NCBI RefSeq assembly: GCF_000814675.1
Contig: NZ_JWIG01000016.1
Coordinates: 124,001 to 188,000 of the forward strand
DNA length: 64,000 bases
DNA from: Pseudoalteromonas distincta
Lineage (GTDB): Bacteria > Pseudomonadota > Gammaproteobacteria > Enterobacterales > Alteromonadaceae
Reading direction: 5' to 3'
The first letter of the stretch is position 1; every line of letters begins with the position of its first letter. The notes beneath the pieces are model-generated. The model ran no database searches and was not told the DNA's origin. It saw only the letters and a program-made list of their open reading frames with translations. Below, in pieces: positions 1-9,280 of the stretch. The position numbers were made by a program, and so were the translations under genes.

Positions 1-209
1 CCTGCTGTTACCACTGTGTTACTCCAAAGTGCAGTGGTTAATGAGTCAGGTAAAATACCAAAACTCATTAATAATCCTGTGAGGAATAACGATAATCCAA
101 AAAACAATAAAATAAATGTAGAAAGGCCAAGTACTGCTACTTCTATTATTAAAGCAACAATACCAATTACCATAAGTGTTTGCGGTAAATTTTGCGTAAT
201 AAAATCCAT
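1..209 (-). CDS. NfeD-like membrane protein, 5' part only (gene runs off the window)
   Basis: Read on the minus strand from an ATG at 209 with an AGAGG ribosome site 5 bases upstream. The visible 69 residues are almost wholly hydrophobic (runs such as LIIEVAVLGLSTFILLFFGL), typical of the membrane half of short NfeD-family proteins. NfeD proteins are usually encoded directly after an SPFH/stomatin gene and are thought to work with it in membrane microdomains. Here the gene begins 21 bp after the SPFH stop, so the two are very probably one operon. The C-terminal OB-fold expected in the family lies outside the window. The call rests on hydrophobicity and position rather than a domain signature. 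Confidence 0.75.
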   Translation of the reverse strand, partial: MDFITQNLPQTLMVIGIVALIIEVAVLGLSTFILLFFGLSLFLTGLLMSFGILPDSLTTALWSNTVVTA

Positions 210-230
210 ACAAACCTCTTTATTTAGTTA

Positions 231-1184
231 TTAACCCAGATGCTTTTTATTTAAGCTATTAATAATTGCCATACCTTGGGCAACCATTGAGCTTGCATCT
301 GTCGCGTTATCTGGCAGTAATACAATTGATGACTCACGAGCAATCGCTTCTTTAGCTGCAATTGCTTTAGTTGCCAGATCTAGCTGTATTGCTTTTTGAC
401 CTTGTTCTGTATCTGCGGCTTCACCTACTTTGATAAGCGCATTTGCCTGTGCTTCTGCAACCGTCGTAATAGCTGTTGCTTCACCTTCAGCACGTAAAAT
501 TTGCTCGGCTTTGTCGGCTTCAGCAGCAAGTACTTGTGCTTGTTTTTTACCTTCAGCAACGTTGATATTTGCTTGGCGATCACCTTCTGACTCTAAAATT
601 TGAGCTCGTTTAACACGCTCAGCTTTCATTTGTGCTTCCATAGCTTCCATAATAGAGTTAGGCGGCACAATATCTTTAATCTCATAGCGAAGTACTTGGA
701 TACCCCAAGGCTCAGATGCTTGGTTTATAGCTGCAACAATGTTGGTGTTAAGTAGATCACGCTCTTCAAATGTTTTATCAAGCTCCATTTTACCTAATTC
801 TGAACGCATAGTTGTTTGCGAAAGTTGTACAACTGCAAAGGTATAGTCGTCAACGCCATACGTAGCTTTGTACGGGTCTAATACTCTAAAGTACAGTACA
901 CCATCAACTATGAGTGAGATGTTATCTTTAGTAATAGCTGATTGCGATGGTACGTCTTGAGCTTGTTCTTTTAAGCTACGATCAGCCGAGATTCTATCAA
1001 TAAATGGAATAATAAAGTTAAGGCCAGCTTCTTTAGTTGATTGGTATTTACCAAAACGTTCGATTAACCAGGCGCGGTTTTGTGGTACAAATTTAACGCT
1101 ACTTTTTAAAAGCACGATAACAAAAACTAGTAAAAAAGCCTCAACAGTAAAAACTATATTGAGAATTTGTGTGACTGGATCCAT
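231..1184 (-). CDS. qmcA: SPFH/Band 7 (stomatin, QmcA-like) membrane protein
   Basis: A 317-residue protein. One N-terminal membrane anchor (about residues 8-28) is followed by an SPFH domain (about 30-200) containing the family-like stretch VPQNRAWLIERFGKY. Then comes an Ala/Glu/Gln-rich coiled coil (about 190-270) with repeated AEGEA and AEAQA patterns, and a short C-terminal region. Length and layout match the QmcA/paraslipin group. Such proteins oligomerise at the inner membrane and form scaffolds for other membrane proteins, including proteases. It is first in a two-gene unit with the NfeD-like gene. The ATG at 1184 has a GGAA ribosome site. The family call is secure; the cellular role is inferred from relatives. 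Confidence 0.9.
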   Translation of the reverse strand: MDPVTQILNIVFTVEAFLLVFVIVLLKSSVKFVPQNRAWLIERFGKYQSTKEAGLNFIIPFIDRISADRSLKEQAQDVPSQSAITKDNISLIVDGVLYFRVLDPYKATYGVDDYTFAVVQLSQTTMRSELGKMELDKTFEERDLLNTNIVAAINQASEPWGIQVLRYEIKDIVPPNSIMEAMEAQMKAERVKRAQILESEGDRQANINVAEGKKQAQVLAAEADKAEQILRAEGEATAITTVAEAQANALIKVGEAADTEQGQKAIQLDLATKAIAAKEAIARESSIVLLPDNATDASSMVAQGMAIINSLNKKHLG

Positions 1185-1312
1185 TTAAACATTCCTTATA
1201 ATAATTAAACGCTGAGTAGTTGTATTGTTTATAATTTCAGCGTGTATAGATTATCACTACAGAGAACTTTAAACCACTAAAACTCGCTGCAGTGCGCCAC
1301 CTTAGTCGGTTT

Positions 1313-2752
1313 TTAAAAACTAGCTATTTTATTTCTACCTGTTTCTTTTGCGTTATAAAGGGCTATATCGGCGTTAGTTATAACCTCTTTGGGTTTTGTT
1401 TTGTGATTGGGTATGAAGCTATAAAACCCAATGCTTAAAGTGAGGTATTTACTGACAGTTGAAAAGTTATGTTCAATTGCGAGTTCTGCGATTTTTTCCT
1501 GAATAAGAACAGCAAACCTTTGACAGTGTTCTGTGTCGACTGCAGGTAAAACTATCGCAAATTCTTCACCCCCGAAACGAGCTGCTAGATCACCTTCGCG
1601 TTTACAAATATTGTGTAGCGCTTTGGCCACTCGCTTTAGCACTTCATCACCAAGCTGATGCCCATAGTTATCGTTATAACGCTTAAAAAAATCAATATCA
1701 CACATAATTAAACTAATGGGTTCCTTATTACGTGCACAGCGCTTAATTTCGCATTTTAAAGTCTGATCAAAACAGCGTCTATTAGCAATGTTTGTAAGGC
1801 CATCAGTATTGACTTGTTTATTGAGTTTTTGGTTGGCGTTAATGAGTTGCTGCTGAGTTTGTTGAAGCTCTTGCTTATAATTTAAATTTTTGAAAGCATT
1901 AGCAAGCATTTCACCTACTAACCTTAGGCGAATAAGGTCTAAATCTGTCCAATCTCGCTTTTGAACAACACAATCACAGCCAATAAAGCCAACCAGTTCT
2001 TTGTCATAACGTAATCCAATGCAAAGTACCGATTTTATTTCTTGTCGCTGGAAAATCGTTTTTTCGCTCATTGCTTGAATTGGGAGCAACGTTACATCAT
2101 TCACTCTGAATAAGTGGGTACGGGCCATCGAACTAAAAAAATAAGGGAGGTCGCTTTTTAAAAGGTTTTGTAAGTCGTCTTTAAAAGCTTTGATACCATC
2201 ATTGACCCATTCGTGAGTGTTATTAATAGTTTTACCATCTTCGGAAAACTTAAAAAGATAACTCCTATCGGCATTGCAAACCGTACCGACTGCTTTTAAT
2301 GCATAGTTGATATGCTTATCAACATCGTCATTTTGAATATCAATTAAGTCAGTTGAGATGTTCGATATAATATTATCAAAATCATATTGTTCATCCACGT
2401 TGTTATTTAGTATATCGATAATAATAATGGAGTTTGAATTAGGTAAATTTGCAAATTTTACGTTGAGTAGCAATTTGGATGATTGTTTCGATAAAATAAA
2501 CTGGCATTGGTTATTTGCCGTAAAATAATCAAAGAATAGCTCCTCGATCAACAGATTTTTTTTACTGTGATGATTGGTTAAAGTGATGTGTGATAAATCA
2601 GTTTTATAAAAATGTGATTGGTCTTTTAAGTCAAACAAGTCCTGTGCCTGGCTGTTAACTTTAAATATATCTTCATTGGCATCATAAAGTAATACACAAA
2701 ACGGCAATAACTCCAAGTTTTGCCATGCTTCTTCTGATAGGTTATTACTCAC
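1313..2752 (-). CDS. GAF-GGDEF diguanylate cyclase
   Basis: A 479-residue cytoplasmic protein. Residues 1-120 look like a degenerate PAS domain. About 135-290 resemble a GAF domain, including the GAF-like stretch SVLCIGLRYDKELVGFIGCD. A Gln-rich coiled coil (292-315) connects to a GGDEF domain. The active-site loop GGEEF is at 394-398, and the inhibitory I-site RxxD is intact as REGD at 385-388, exactly five residues before it. It should therefore make cyclic di-GMP and be product-inhibited. The GAF domain presumably senses a small ligand. It is a single gene, 128 bp upstream of the SPFH operon. There is no EAL domain. The signal sensed is unknown. Confidence 0.92.
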   Translation of the reverse strand: MSNNLSEEAWQNLELLPFCVLLYDANEDIFKVNSQAQDLFDLKDQSHFYKTDLSHITLTNHHSKKNLLIEELFFDYFTANNQCQFILSKQSSKLLLNVKFANLPNSNSIIIIDILNNNVDEQYDFDNIISNISTDLIDIQNDDVDKHINYALKAVGTVCNADRSYLFKFSEDGKTINNTHEWVNDGIKAFKDDLQNLLKSDLPYFFSSMARTHLFRVNDVTLLPIQAMSEKTIFQRQEIKSVLCIGLRYDKELVGFIGCDCVVQKRDWTDLDLIRLRLVGEMLANAFKNLNYKQELQQTQQQLINANQKLNKQVNTDGLTNIANRRCFDQTLKCEIKRCARNKEPISLIMCDIDFFKRYNDNYGHQLGDEVLKRVAKALHNICKREGDLAARFGGEEFAIVLPAVDTEHCQRFAVLIQEKIAELAIEHNFSTVSKYLTLSIGFYSFIPNHKTKPKEVITNADIALYNAKETGRNKIASF

Positions 2753-2949
2753 TCAACTCTCCATGTGTCCAAGCCATAATTAAATTCTTTTTCTTTACTA
2801 ACTATTAGCACATTTTTTTTGATTTACTAAGTTTTTAGTGCGTTTGCGGGCAGTACGTATTATAATTGATACTGTATATCATTACCCATTTCTACTCTAA
2901 GCCATCTTTGGCTTATTTGCACTTTAAGTATAGGTTATTCAAGCATTTC

Positions 2950-3843
2950 ATGACAGAAATCACTACACACCAAGCTTCTCGTCGTCGGTTACTCATTGCT
3001 TTAGCAATTACGTGTTCGTTTATGGTAATTCAGGTTATAGGTGCTTATTATTCTAATTCGCTTGCTGTTCTTGCTGATGCGGGGCATTTGTTTGTTCACA
3101 ATAGCTCGTTATTCATCGCACTGATAGCATCAAGTCTCGCTATTCATTTTGCCAAAACCTATAACGATGGCCATCAACGAGCAGAGCTTTTTGGTGGCCT
3201 AGTGAACGGGTTTTTATACCTAGCAATCAGTTTAATTATTTTGTATGAAGGTGGTGAGCGCTATATACACCAACATGAAGGAAATGAGCTGGCTATCAAT
3301 AGTTATTTAATGTCGGTTATTGCTGCTATTGGTTTTTTATTTCATGGGGCTGCTGCATGGGTTTTATATAAAGGCCGCAAAGCGAGTATTAATGTTTACG
3401 CGGTATTTTTACATTCATTCTTTGATTTGATTTCTACCGTATCGACATTTGTGGCTGGTATTCTTATATATTTTACGGGCTGGGTTGTTATCGATATTTT
3501 ATCGAGCATGTTAATCGCCTCTTTCGTGTTGTTTACCGGTGTTAAGGTCATTATTAGTTGTATAAAAGGTTTACGCTTAAATAAGGCCAAACTCCCTAAA
3601 GTTACTGATATTGAAAGTGAAATTACAGATATGGAGCATGTTCACAATGTCCATAATGTCACTGTAACGCGTAAATATAAGGGTGTAGTAGTCGGGGCGC
3701 ACGTTGTACTTAAAGAGCATTGTACTATTGAAAAACACGATGAAGCATGTCGTATGAAGGTAGAACAACTGTTAGCTGAAAAATTTAATGTACGCAATAG
3801 TGTATTACAAATAGAAAGCCACGAATGCCATCACATCCATTAG
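2950..3843 (+). CDS. Cation diffusion facilitator (CDF) transporter with an atypical metal site
   Basis: 297 residues from the ATG at 2950. An upstream TTG at 2866 would add 28 residues unlike the family, so it is rejected. Six transmembrane segments are followed by a cytoplasmic domain and a His/Cys-rich tail (SHECHHIH). CDF proteins export Zn, Co, Fe or Mn by proton antiport. The helix-2 metal motif normally reads HxxxD. Here it is H46-x3-H50 (DAGHLFVHN), so the usual Asp is a His. The helix-5 motif HxxxD is normal (H155, D159). The site would therefore be HH-HD rather than HD-HD, and metal specificity cannot be predicted by analogy. Compare the canonical paralogue at 17338-18216. No operon partner; the convergent neighbour lies beyond a shared terminator. 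Confidence 0.85.
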   Translation: MTEITTHQASRRRLLIALAITCSFMVIQVIGAYYSNSLAVLADAGHLFVHNSSLFIALIASSLAIHFAKTYNDGHQRAELFGGLVNGFLYLAISLIILYEGGERYIHQHEGNELAINSYLMSVIAAIGFLFHGAAAWVLYKGRKASINVYAVFLHSFFDLISTVSTFVAGILIYFTGWVVIDILSSMLIASFVLFTGVKVIISCIKGLRLNKAKLPKVTDIESEITDMEHVHNVHNVTVTRKYKGVVVGAHVVLKEHCTIEKHDEACRMKVEQLLAEKFNVRNSVLQIESHECHHIH

Positions 3844-3860
3844 TAGCATCTAATTAATAT

Positions 3861-3891
3861 AAAAGCGTGTAATAATGATTAGCACGCTTTT
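3861..3891. terminator. Bidirectional hairpin terminator
   Basis: Perfect 9-bp arms AAAAGCGTG (3861-3869) and CACGCTTTT (3883-3891), with A and T runs on either side. It lies between the convergent CDF gene and the GGDEF-EAL gene. Confidence 0.75.
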
Positions 3892-3900
3892 AATGTTTCA

Positions 3901-3955
3901 AATCAAATCAAATCAAATCAAATCAAATCAAATCAAATCAAATCAAATCAAATCA
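3901..3955. repeat. Microsatellite: 11 perfect copies of AATCA (TGATT on the minus strand)
   Basis: Eleven uninterrupted 5-bp units. The array overlaps the last codons and stop of the minus-strand GGDEF-EAL gene: on the minus strand its first units encode DLI and then TGA, which falls in the third unit. As long as at least three units remain, gain or loss of units leaves the protein unchanged. A five-base repeat of TGATT gives a stop every 15 bases in any frame. The rest of the array lies in the space before the bidirectional terminator. Confidence 0.97.
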
Positions 3956-6900
3956 ATGATATTGCTAAAACAATCGCTTTTACGTAAGTCTTTAGCATCC
4001 ATTGGCCTTGCAAAGTAATAACCCTGCAATACATTGCATCCAATTCCAGTTAAAAAGAGCATCTGTTCGCGCGTTTCTACTCCTTCTGCAATACAGTAAA
4101 GATCTAGGTTTTCGGCCAATGAAAGAATGGTCTTAATAATCGATTCATCCCCTTTATCTATACCAATACTGTTTACAAAGCTTTGATCTATTTTAATAAC
4201 ATTAATAGGAAATTGGCTTAAGTAGGTGAGTGATGAGTATCCTGTACCAAAATCGTCAAGCAGTAATTTAAACCCAGCAGCTTTTAGGTTTTGCAGCTGT
4301 TTGGCTGCTTTAAGCTTATCTTCTAATAAAATACTCTCTGTTATTTCGAGCCTTAATTGTCTTGGATGAACTTGAGAGTCCGCTAATATAGCCATTAACC
4401 GCTGTGTTATGTTTGTTTTTAAAATGTGTTTAGGCGATAAGTTTAAAGATATATAAAACAACGGGTTTTCGCTGAGTATAGGCGCAAGTTCAATTAGTGA
4501 ACGGTGCAAGGCTTGCTCAGTAAGAAGTTCTATTAAACCGGTTTCCTCAGCTACAGGAATAAAAAGAGCTGGAGATATTAACTGGCCTTCATTTTTCCAG
4601 CGCATGAGTAACTCCACGCCATTTATTGTTTTCTCTTCTATGTCGATAATAGGCTGGTAGTGATTAAAAAATCGGTTGTCTTTTACTGCATCTTTTAAAT
4701 CATTTTCAAGCAGTAACTTTTGTTTTATTAGCTCATTCATTTCATCGCTAAAAAACTTAAAGTCGTTTCTCCCGCCTTGCTTAGCGTGCATCATTGCAAC
4801 ATCGGCATTACGGATGAGTATATCTGTGGTTACAGCATCGAATGGGTATAGAGCTACGCCAATACTTGCTGAGATATTAATAGAGAAGTCTTCAATAATT
4901 ACTTTATTAGCTAATTCATTACTAATTTTTCTTACGGTATCGCGAAGAGATTGGAGTGATTTTATATTTTGAATCAGCACTAAAAATTCATCACCACTTT
5001 GGCGGCCAAGTATAGCGTTTTCGCTAAGCATACCGCTTACTCTTTGGGTAATATTACATAACAACTTGTCACCCACTGCATGACCAAAAGAGTCATTAAC
5101 AGGTTTGAACTTATCTAAATCAATAAATAATAATGCGCATTGGGTATTGTTTTTATCGGCATATTTAATCGCCTTTTCAATGTTTTGATACATTAAACTA
5201 CGATTAGGTAGATGCGTTAGAGGGTCAAAATTAGCCAAATAGCGCAGTTCGTTTTCAGCACGTTTTTGTTCAGTTAAATCTGTAATAACAATCACATAGT
5301 AACTTGCAGTGTCTTTTGTTACAGCTGTGGCACTTATATGTATTGGGTGTTCGTTATTTCTTGCTGTTCTTATATAAACATCACTTTGCCAGTTTTCAGT
5401 TGGTTTTAATTTTTTTAAAATACTAGCAAACTCTCTGCACTTATCTTTACCAATTGCTTTAATAAACAATTTAGGGCTAATTTTGGTGGCCGTTTGCTCG
5501 TTTGAAAATGTTTCAATAAAACTATTGTTCGCAGAAAATGGCATTAAACGCTTATCGAGTATAAGTAACCAATCGTTTATTTGGCTAAACGCTTCACCTA
5601 AAATTTTTGCTTGTTGCTCATTAGCTCGTTGCTCGGTGATATTGGTATATATGCCAGAAACATATAGAGGCTCATTTGTTTGAGGATCGTATATAACTTG
5701 CCCTGTATCTTGATACCAGAGCCAATGGCCATTTTTATGCTGTAAACGGTAAGTTGCTTGCCAGTTTTGTTGTTTTTTGTATTTGAAGTAGTTTTCCCAT
5801 TGGTTTTCAAAACGACGTCGATCGTCTGGGTGTATAAGCGCTAAAAATTGATCTATATGCACGCGTTCAGGTAAGTCTGTATAGCCTAATTCACTTCCCC
5901 TGAGCGTATTTACGGAAGCGTCTTTAAAATTATAATCCCATACGCCGCTTTTATTATTTTTAAGCGCGAGTTCTGTTTGCTTTTGCGAATGAATAGTCGC
6001 TCTATGGGCTTGTTCAATTGCTACTCGGCGGCTGCGATACTGCCAAAAAATAAAAAATAACACCCCAAGTATTAAAATAATGTAGGTGGCTATAGCAATG
6101 GGCGATCTCCAAGGAGCATACGCCACGTTGATATTAAGTGTTGTAGGCTCGCTTGTAATAATACCATCACGATTATGTGCTGATATTTTTAGTGAGTAAT
6201 TACCAGGTTGAAGCTTTGTGAAAAACACTTGATTAGATTGTAAATCTTCATATGTAAGAGACGTAGGCCCTGAAAGGATTACTTTATAATATGCTTTATC
6301 AATATTAGGGTAAGAGAAGTTAGAAAAGCTAACCGTCAATCCCATGTCTTCATAATTTAATTCAAGTGGTTTGCTAAGGTATTTATGAGGATTGTAATTG
6401 AGTTCCCTAGTAAGGAGGCTAATATCAGTAATGGCTAGATTACTTTTTTGTAGTTGTTCTTTTTCATTAAAGTCTATCGGGTCAAGAAGTAAGGCTCCAG
6501 CATTGCTGCCGAACATAAGCCTGCCATCGCTTAGTGTTGCTGCCGCTATTGGTGTAAATTGGTTTATATTCAAACCGTCTTTTACTGAAAAACTCACTAC
6601 ATTGAGAGTATCTAGGTCTATTTGATACAGACCATTGTCGGTACTTGCCCATAAAAAGCCGTTTTCATCAGGAAGTAGTGAATAGATAGAATCAGTATTA
6701 AACGAATTTTTTAATCCTATATAGTGCTTTCTTTCATAAGTAACGGGGTCAACGCCGAGCAAACCTTCGTGAGTGGTTGCTAACCATAAAATGTTTCGTT
6801 TTGAGTCTAAGTAAAAGTTTTCTACAGTGTAAAAAATATCTTCTTTAGGATTAAAAGACTGAAATATAGTCGTTAAAGTTTTCGTTTTTTCGTTGTACCT

Positions 6901-8442
6901 AAGGAAGCTTTTTGATGTGCCAAGTACAAACTCTTCAGGATGTGTGTCGAGGTGTTTATAAAAAGCGTAAGAAAATAAAGGATCGACTTGCTCTTTGAGC
7001 CCCTTAATAATTCTTGTTTTTCCTGTTGTTTCATTAAAAACATAAAAATTATCATCCGACATAAATGCATATGTGTCTGCAGATAACTGGGCAAAGCCAA
7101 ATAAGTTGGATTGGTTAATTACATCTTTTTCTGTGTCTTTATTTTCAATAATTTTACCCGTTTGTTTATCAAACAGTTTAAAACCATCGAAAGTAACAAG
7201 CCAAAGGAATTGATTATCACCAATTGAAGACGCAAAAATATCATAAACGGCAGATGCCCCGTATATTGCTTTTGAGTCGGTTGAGCTCAGATATACATCA
7301 CTTTTATTTGTTGCTTTGTCGTACCGTGCAATTCCATCTTCTGTTCCTAACCAAATAATATTATTTTTGTCTTGGTAGGTGGCATGAATAGTATTGTTAC
7401 CGGGTAAAGTAATGTGTTTAAACCGTCGGGTTTTAATTGGCCATGTAAACACGCCCTGGGTTCTAGATGCGAGCCAAAGTACGCCGGACTTATCAACCAT
7501 TAGATCGTTTATTGAGTTTTCATTAATATTAAACTTACTTTTTTCATAATTTAATACGAATTCTAGTTCTTTGGTTTCGCGGTGATAACTGAACAATCCA
7601 CTTTCGGTTGCTACAAACTCCCCGTAAACAGTATTGGCATAATCCCATATATTATAATCAGGAATTAAAGTTGTAATATTTGCTGCAGATATATTTTTGG
7701 TATTATCGAATGCTAATTGATACATGCCTTCAACAGTACCAACAAGTAGTCCTAATTCATTATCAACACTTAAGAATTTGACGTTTACATTATCTATCGT
7801 ATTTTTTTCAGGGGGATGAAGAGGTATTTTTACAAGTTCTGAATTATCTATATTTGCAGTGTATAAACCATCATTTGTACCAATATATAAAGTGTTTTTA
7901 TATATTGTTAATGACCGAATGTAGTCACCTTTATTTGGCAGGGTTAGCTTAAATGTAAAGTGTTTACTCGTCTCATCAAATGTATATATTTGGGCATCTA
8001 TGGCGAAGTAAAAAGTACCTTGTTGCTGAGTCATTGCAGAGATTGGAGAGAACATTTTTTGTTCTTTATCTATTTGACCAGAATAGATTTTTTCGGTTTT
8101 TAAAGTGAGGGGATCTATTATATAGGCACCAGAAAGATCTGTTGAGACAATGATTTTTCCGTCTTCGGCTTTAAATAATGCATAAATATAATGTTTATCC
8201 AGGCCAAAGCCGCCACTAAAAGTTTTTACATTATAACCATCAAAACGGTTTAAACCCTGTTGGGTTGCTATCCAAATATAACCAATATCATCCTCTTGAG
8301 TCTGCAAAACGTAACTTTGCGATAGGCCTTCGTCAGTAGAAATTCGTTGTAATTGCTGAGCATAGTTTTGTGATGCAAAAGTGCTTTGGATGCATAGTAA
8401 AAAAGTAATGGTGATATGAAAAAAAAATTTGCTCAAACGCAC
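3943..8442 (-). CDS. Reg_prop/Y_Y_Y sensor fused to PAS, GGDEF and EAL domains
   Basis: A 1499-residue membrane protein. It starts at a GTG (no ATG is available near a clear signal peptide ending about SFASQ-like TFASQ). About residues 30-690 form repeated two-component-regulator propeller blades (motifs such as GLNRFDG, LWLASRTQGVF, GLYQIDL). Next come a Y_Y_Y domain (about 690-775), one membrane helix (about 780-800), a PAS/PAC pair (about 815-940), a second PAS, a GGDEF domain from about 1065 and an EAL domain (about 1245-1490). The GGDEF loop reads SGDEF and has no RxxD I-site. The EAL motif reads ELL, but DDFGTGYSS and the AEGVET segment are intact, so phosphodiesterase activity is the more likely output. 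The periplasmic propeller suggests sensing of a polymer or sugar, by analogy to HTCS sensors. Confidence 0.9.
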   Translation of the reverse strand: MRLSKFFFHITITFLLCIQSTFASQNYAQQLQRISTDEGLSQSYVLQTQEDDIGYIWIATQQGLNRFDGYNVKTFSGGFGLDKHYIYALFKAEDGKIIVSTDLSGAYIIDPLTLKTEKIYSGQIDKEQKMFSPISAMTQQQGTFYFAIDAQIYTFDETSKHFTFKLTLPNKGDYIRSLTIYKNTLYIGTNDGLYTANIDNSELVKIPLHPPEKNTIDNVNVKFLSVDNELGLLVGTVEGMYQLAFDNTKNISAANITTLIPDYNIWDYANTVYGEFVATESGLFSYHRETKELEFVLNYEKSKFNINENSINDLMVDKSGVLWLASRTQGVFTWPIKTRRFKHITLPGNNTIHATYQDKNNIIWLGTEDGIARYDKATNKSDVYLSSTDSKAIYGASAVYDIFASSIGDNQFLWLVTFDGFKLFDKQTGKIIENKDTEKDVINQSNLFGFAQLSADTYAFMSDDNFYVFNETTGKTRIIKGLKEQVDPLFSYAFYKHLDTHPEEFVLGTSKSFLRYNEKTKTLTTIFQSFNPKEDIFYTVENFYLDSKRNILWLATTHEGLLGVDPVTYERKHYIGLKNSFNTDSIYSLLPDENGFLWASTDNGLYQIDLDTLNVVSFSVKDGLNINQFTPIAAATLSDGRLMFGSNAGALLLDPIDFNEKEQLQKSNLAITDISLLTRELNYNPHKYLSKPLELNYEDMGLTVSFSNFSYPNIDKAYYKVILSGPTSLTYEDLQSNQVFFTKLQPGNYSLKISAHNRDGIITSEPTTLNINVAYAPWRSPIAIATYIILILGVLFFIFWQYRSRRVAIEQAHRATIHSQKQTELALKNNKSGVWDYNFKDASVNTLRGSELGYTDLPERVHIDQFLALIHPDDRRRFENQWENYFKYKKQQNWQATYRLQHKNGHWLWYQDTGQVIYDPQTNEPLYVSGIYTNITEQRANEQQAKILGEAFSQINDWLLILDKRLMPFSANNSFIETFSNEQTATKISPKLFIKAIGKDKCREFASILKKLKPTENWQSDVYIRTARNNEHPIHISATAVTKDTASYYVIVITDLTEQKRAENELRYLANFDPLTHLPNRSLMYQNIEKAIKYADKNNTQCALLFIDLDKFKPVNDSFGHAVGDKLLCNITQRVSGMLSENAILGRQSGDEFLVLIQNIKSLQSLRDTVRKISNELANKVIIEDFSINISASIGVALYPFDAVTTDILIRNADVAMMHAKQGGRNDFKFFSDEMNELIKQKLLLENDLKDAVKDNRFFNHYQPIIDIEEKTINGVELLMRWKNEGQLISPALFIPVAEETGLIELLTEQALHRSLIELAPILSENPLFYISLNLSPKHILKTNITQRLMAILADSQVHPRQLRLEITESILLEDKLKAAKQLQNLKAAGFKLLLDDFGTGYSSLTYLSQFPINVIKIDQSFVNSIGIDKGDESIIKTILSLAENLDLYCIAEGVETREQMLFLTGIGCNVLQGYYFARPMDAKDLRKSDCFSNIIDLI

Positions 8443-8608
8443 TTATAAACACTCTCAGTGGAAGATAGGATGATGCATAGGTAGATAGTAAATATAGCAT
8501 AAGTTTTTATTTTTTAATTACAAATAATATACATAACGCTAAAAGTTCTATTTTTAAATAGTGAGCTACTCTATACAGATAATAGTAAATGCTTAGAAGG
8601 AGAGTATA

Positions 8609-9160
8609 GTGGTTTTCTCTAATGTTGATGCAAAAAACAGCGTGTTATTAGTTATAGACTTACAAGAGTTGCTTGCTCCTGCAATTAAAGATTTTCCGAA
8701 TATTTTAAAAAGCACATTGCAGTTAGCTCAAGCGGGTATTATTCATGGCGTTCCATGTTTAGTAACGGAGCAATATGTGAAAGGTTTGGGCGAGACTAAT
8801 CAGCAAATTAAAAATACGTTATCTAATGCCACGTATTTTCATAAAACGTACTTTAGTGCGTGTGCAGAGCCTGGTTTTGTTGATACGTTAAAAAGCCATG
8901 GTAAAAAGCAAGTTGTTGTTGTGGGAACTGAAGCACATGTGTGTGTTTTACAAACATGCTTAGATTTAATAGAAAATGACTTTGAAGTTATTATTGTTTA
9001 CGACGGAGTTGGTTCGAGAAACCCGCAACATAAAAATTTGGCGATTGAGCAGCTACGTCAAGCTGGAGCTGTAATTTCATGCGCTGAAATAGTTATTTTT
9101 CAATGGACAAAAAAAGCTGCTACGCCTACTTTTAAGAAAATACTGCCTATAATTAAGTAA
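8609..9160 (+). CDS. Isochorismatase-family cysteine hydrolase (YcaC-like)
   Basis: 183 residues from a GTG at 8609, chosen because AGAAGGAG sits 6 bases upstream. The catalytic triad of the family is visible: D17 (VIDLQE), K79 (HKTYF) and C112 (GTEAHVCVLQT). The preceding Gly-Thr-Glu-Ala stretch fits the usual cis-peptide. Family members hydrolyse isochorismate, nicotinamide or small amides. This one is closest in layout to the short YcaC-type proteins of unknown substrate. It is cytoplasmic, monocistronic and divergent from the large sensor gene. The substrate cannot be read from the sequence. Confidence 0.87.
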   Translation: MVFSNVDAKNSVLLVIDLQELLAPAIKDFPNILKSTLQLAQAGIIHGVPCLVTEQYVKGLGETNQQIKNTLSNATYFHKTYFSACAEPGFVDTLKSHGKKQVVVVGTEAHVCVLQTCLDLIENDFEVIIVYDGVGSRNPQHKNLAIEQLRQAGAVISCAEIVIFQWTKKAATPTFKKILPIIK

Positions 9161-9280
9161 GGCTTTGAACATTTTTATATAACGTGGATGATATTTATTA
9201 GGAGAGTTGCTCCAATTTAGGTGTTGTGACGTACATATATTAATGTGTTTAATACACTACAAATTTTATTAAAGGGTTTT

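Noticed and set aside
3901..3955. Tandem array considered as a CRISPR or protein repeat
   Set aside because: Unit is 5 bp with no spacers, and it is mostly untranslated.
8443..8608. Search for an operator between the large sensor and isochorismatase-like genes
   Set aside because: AT-rich with no palindrome or repeat above background.
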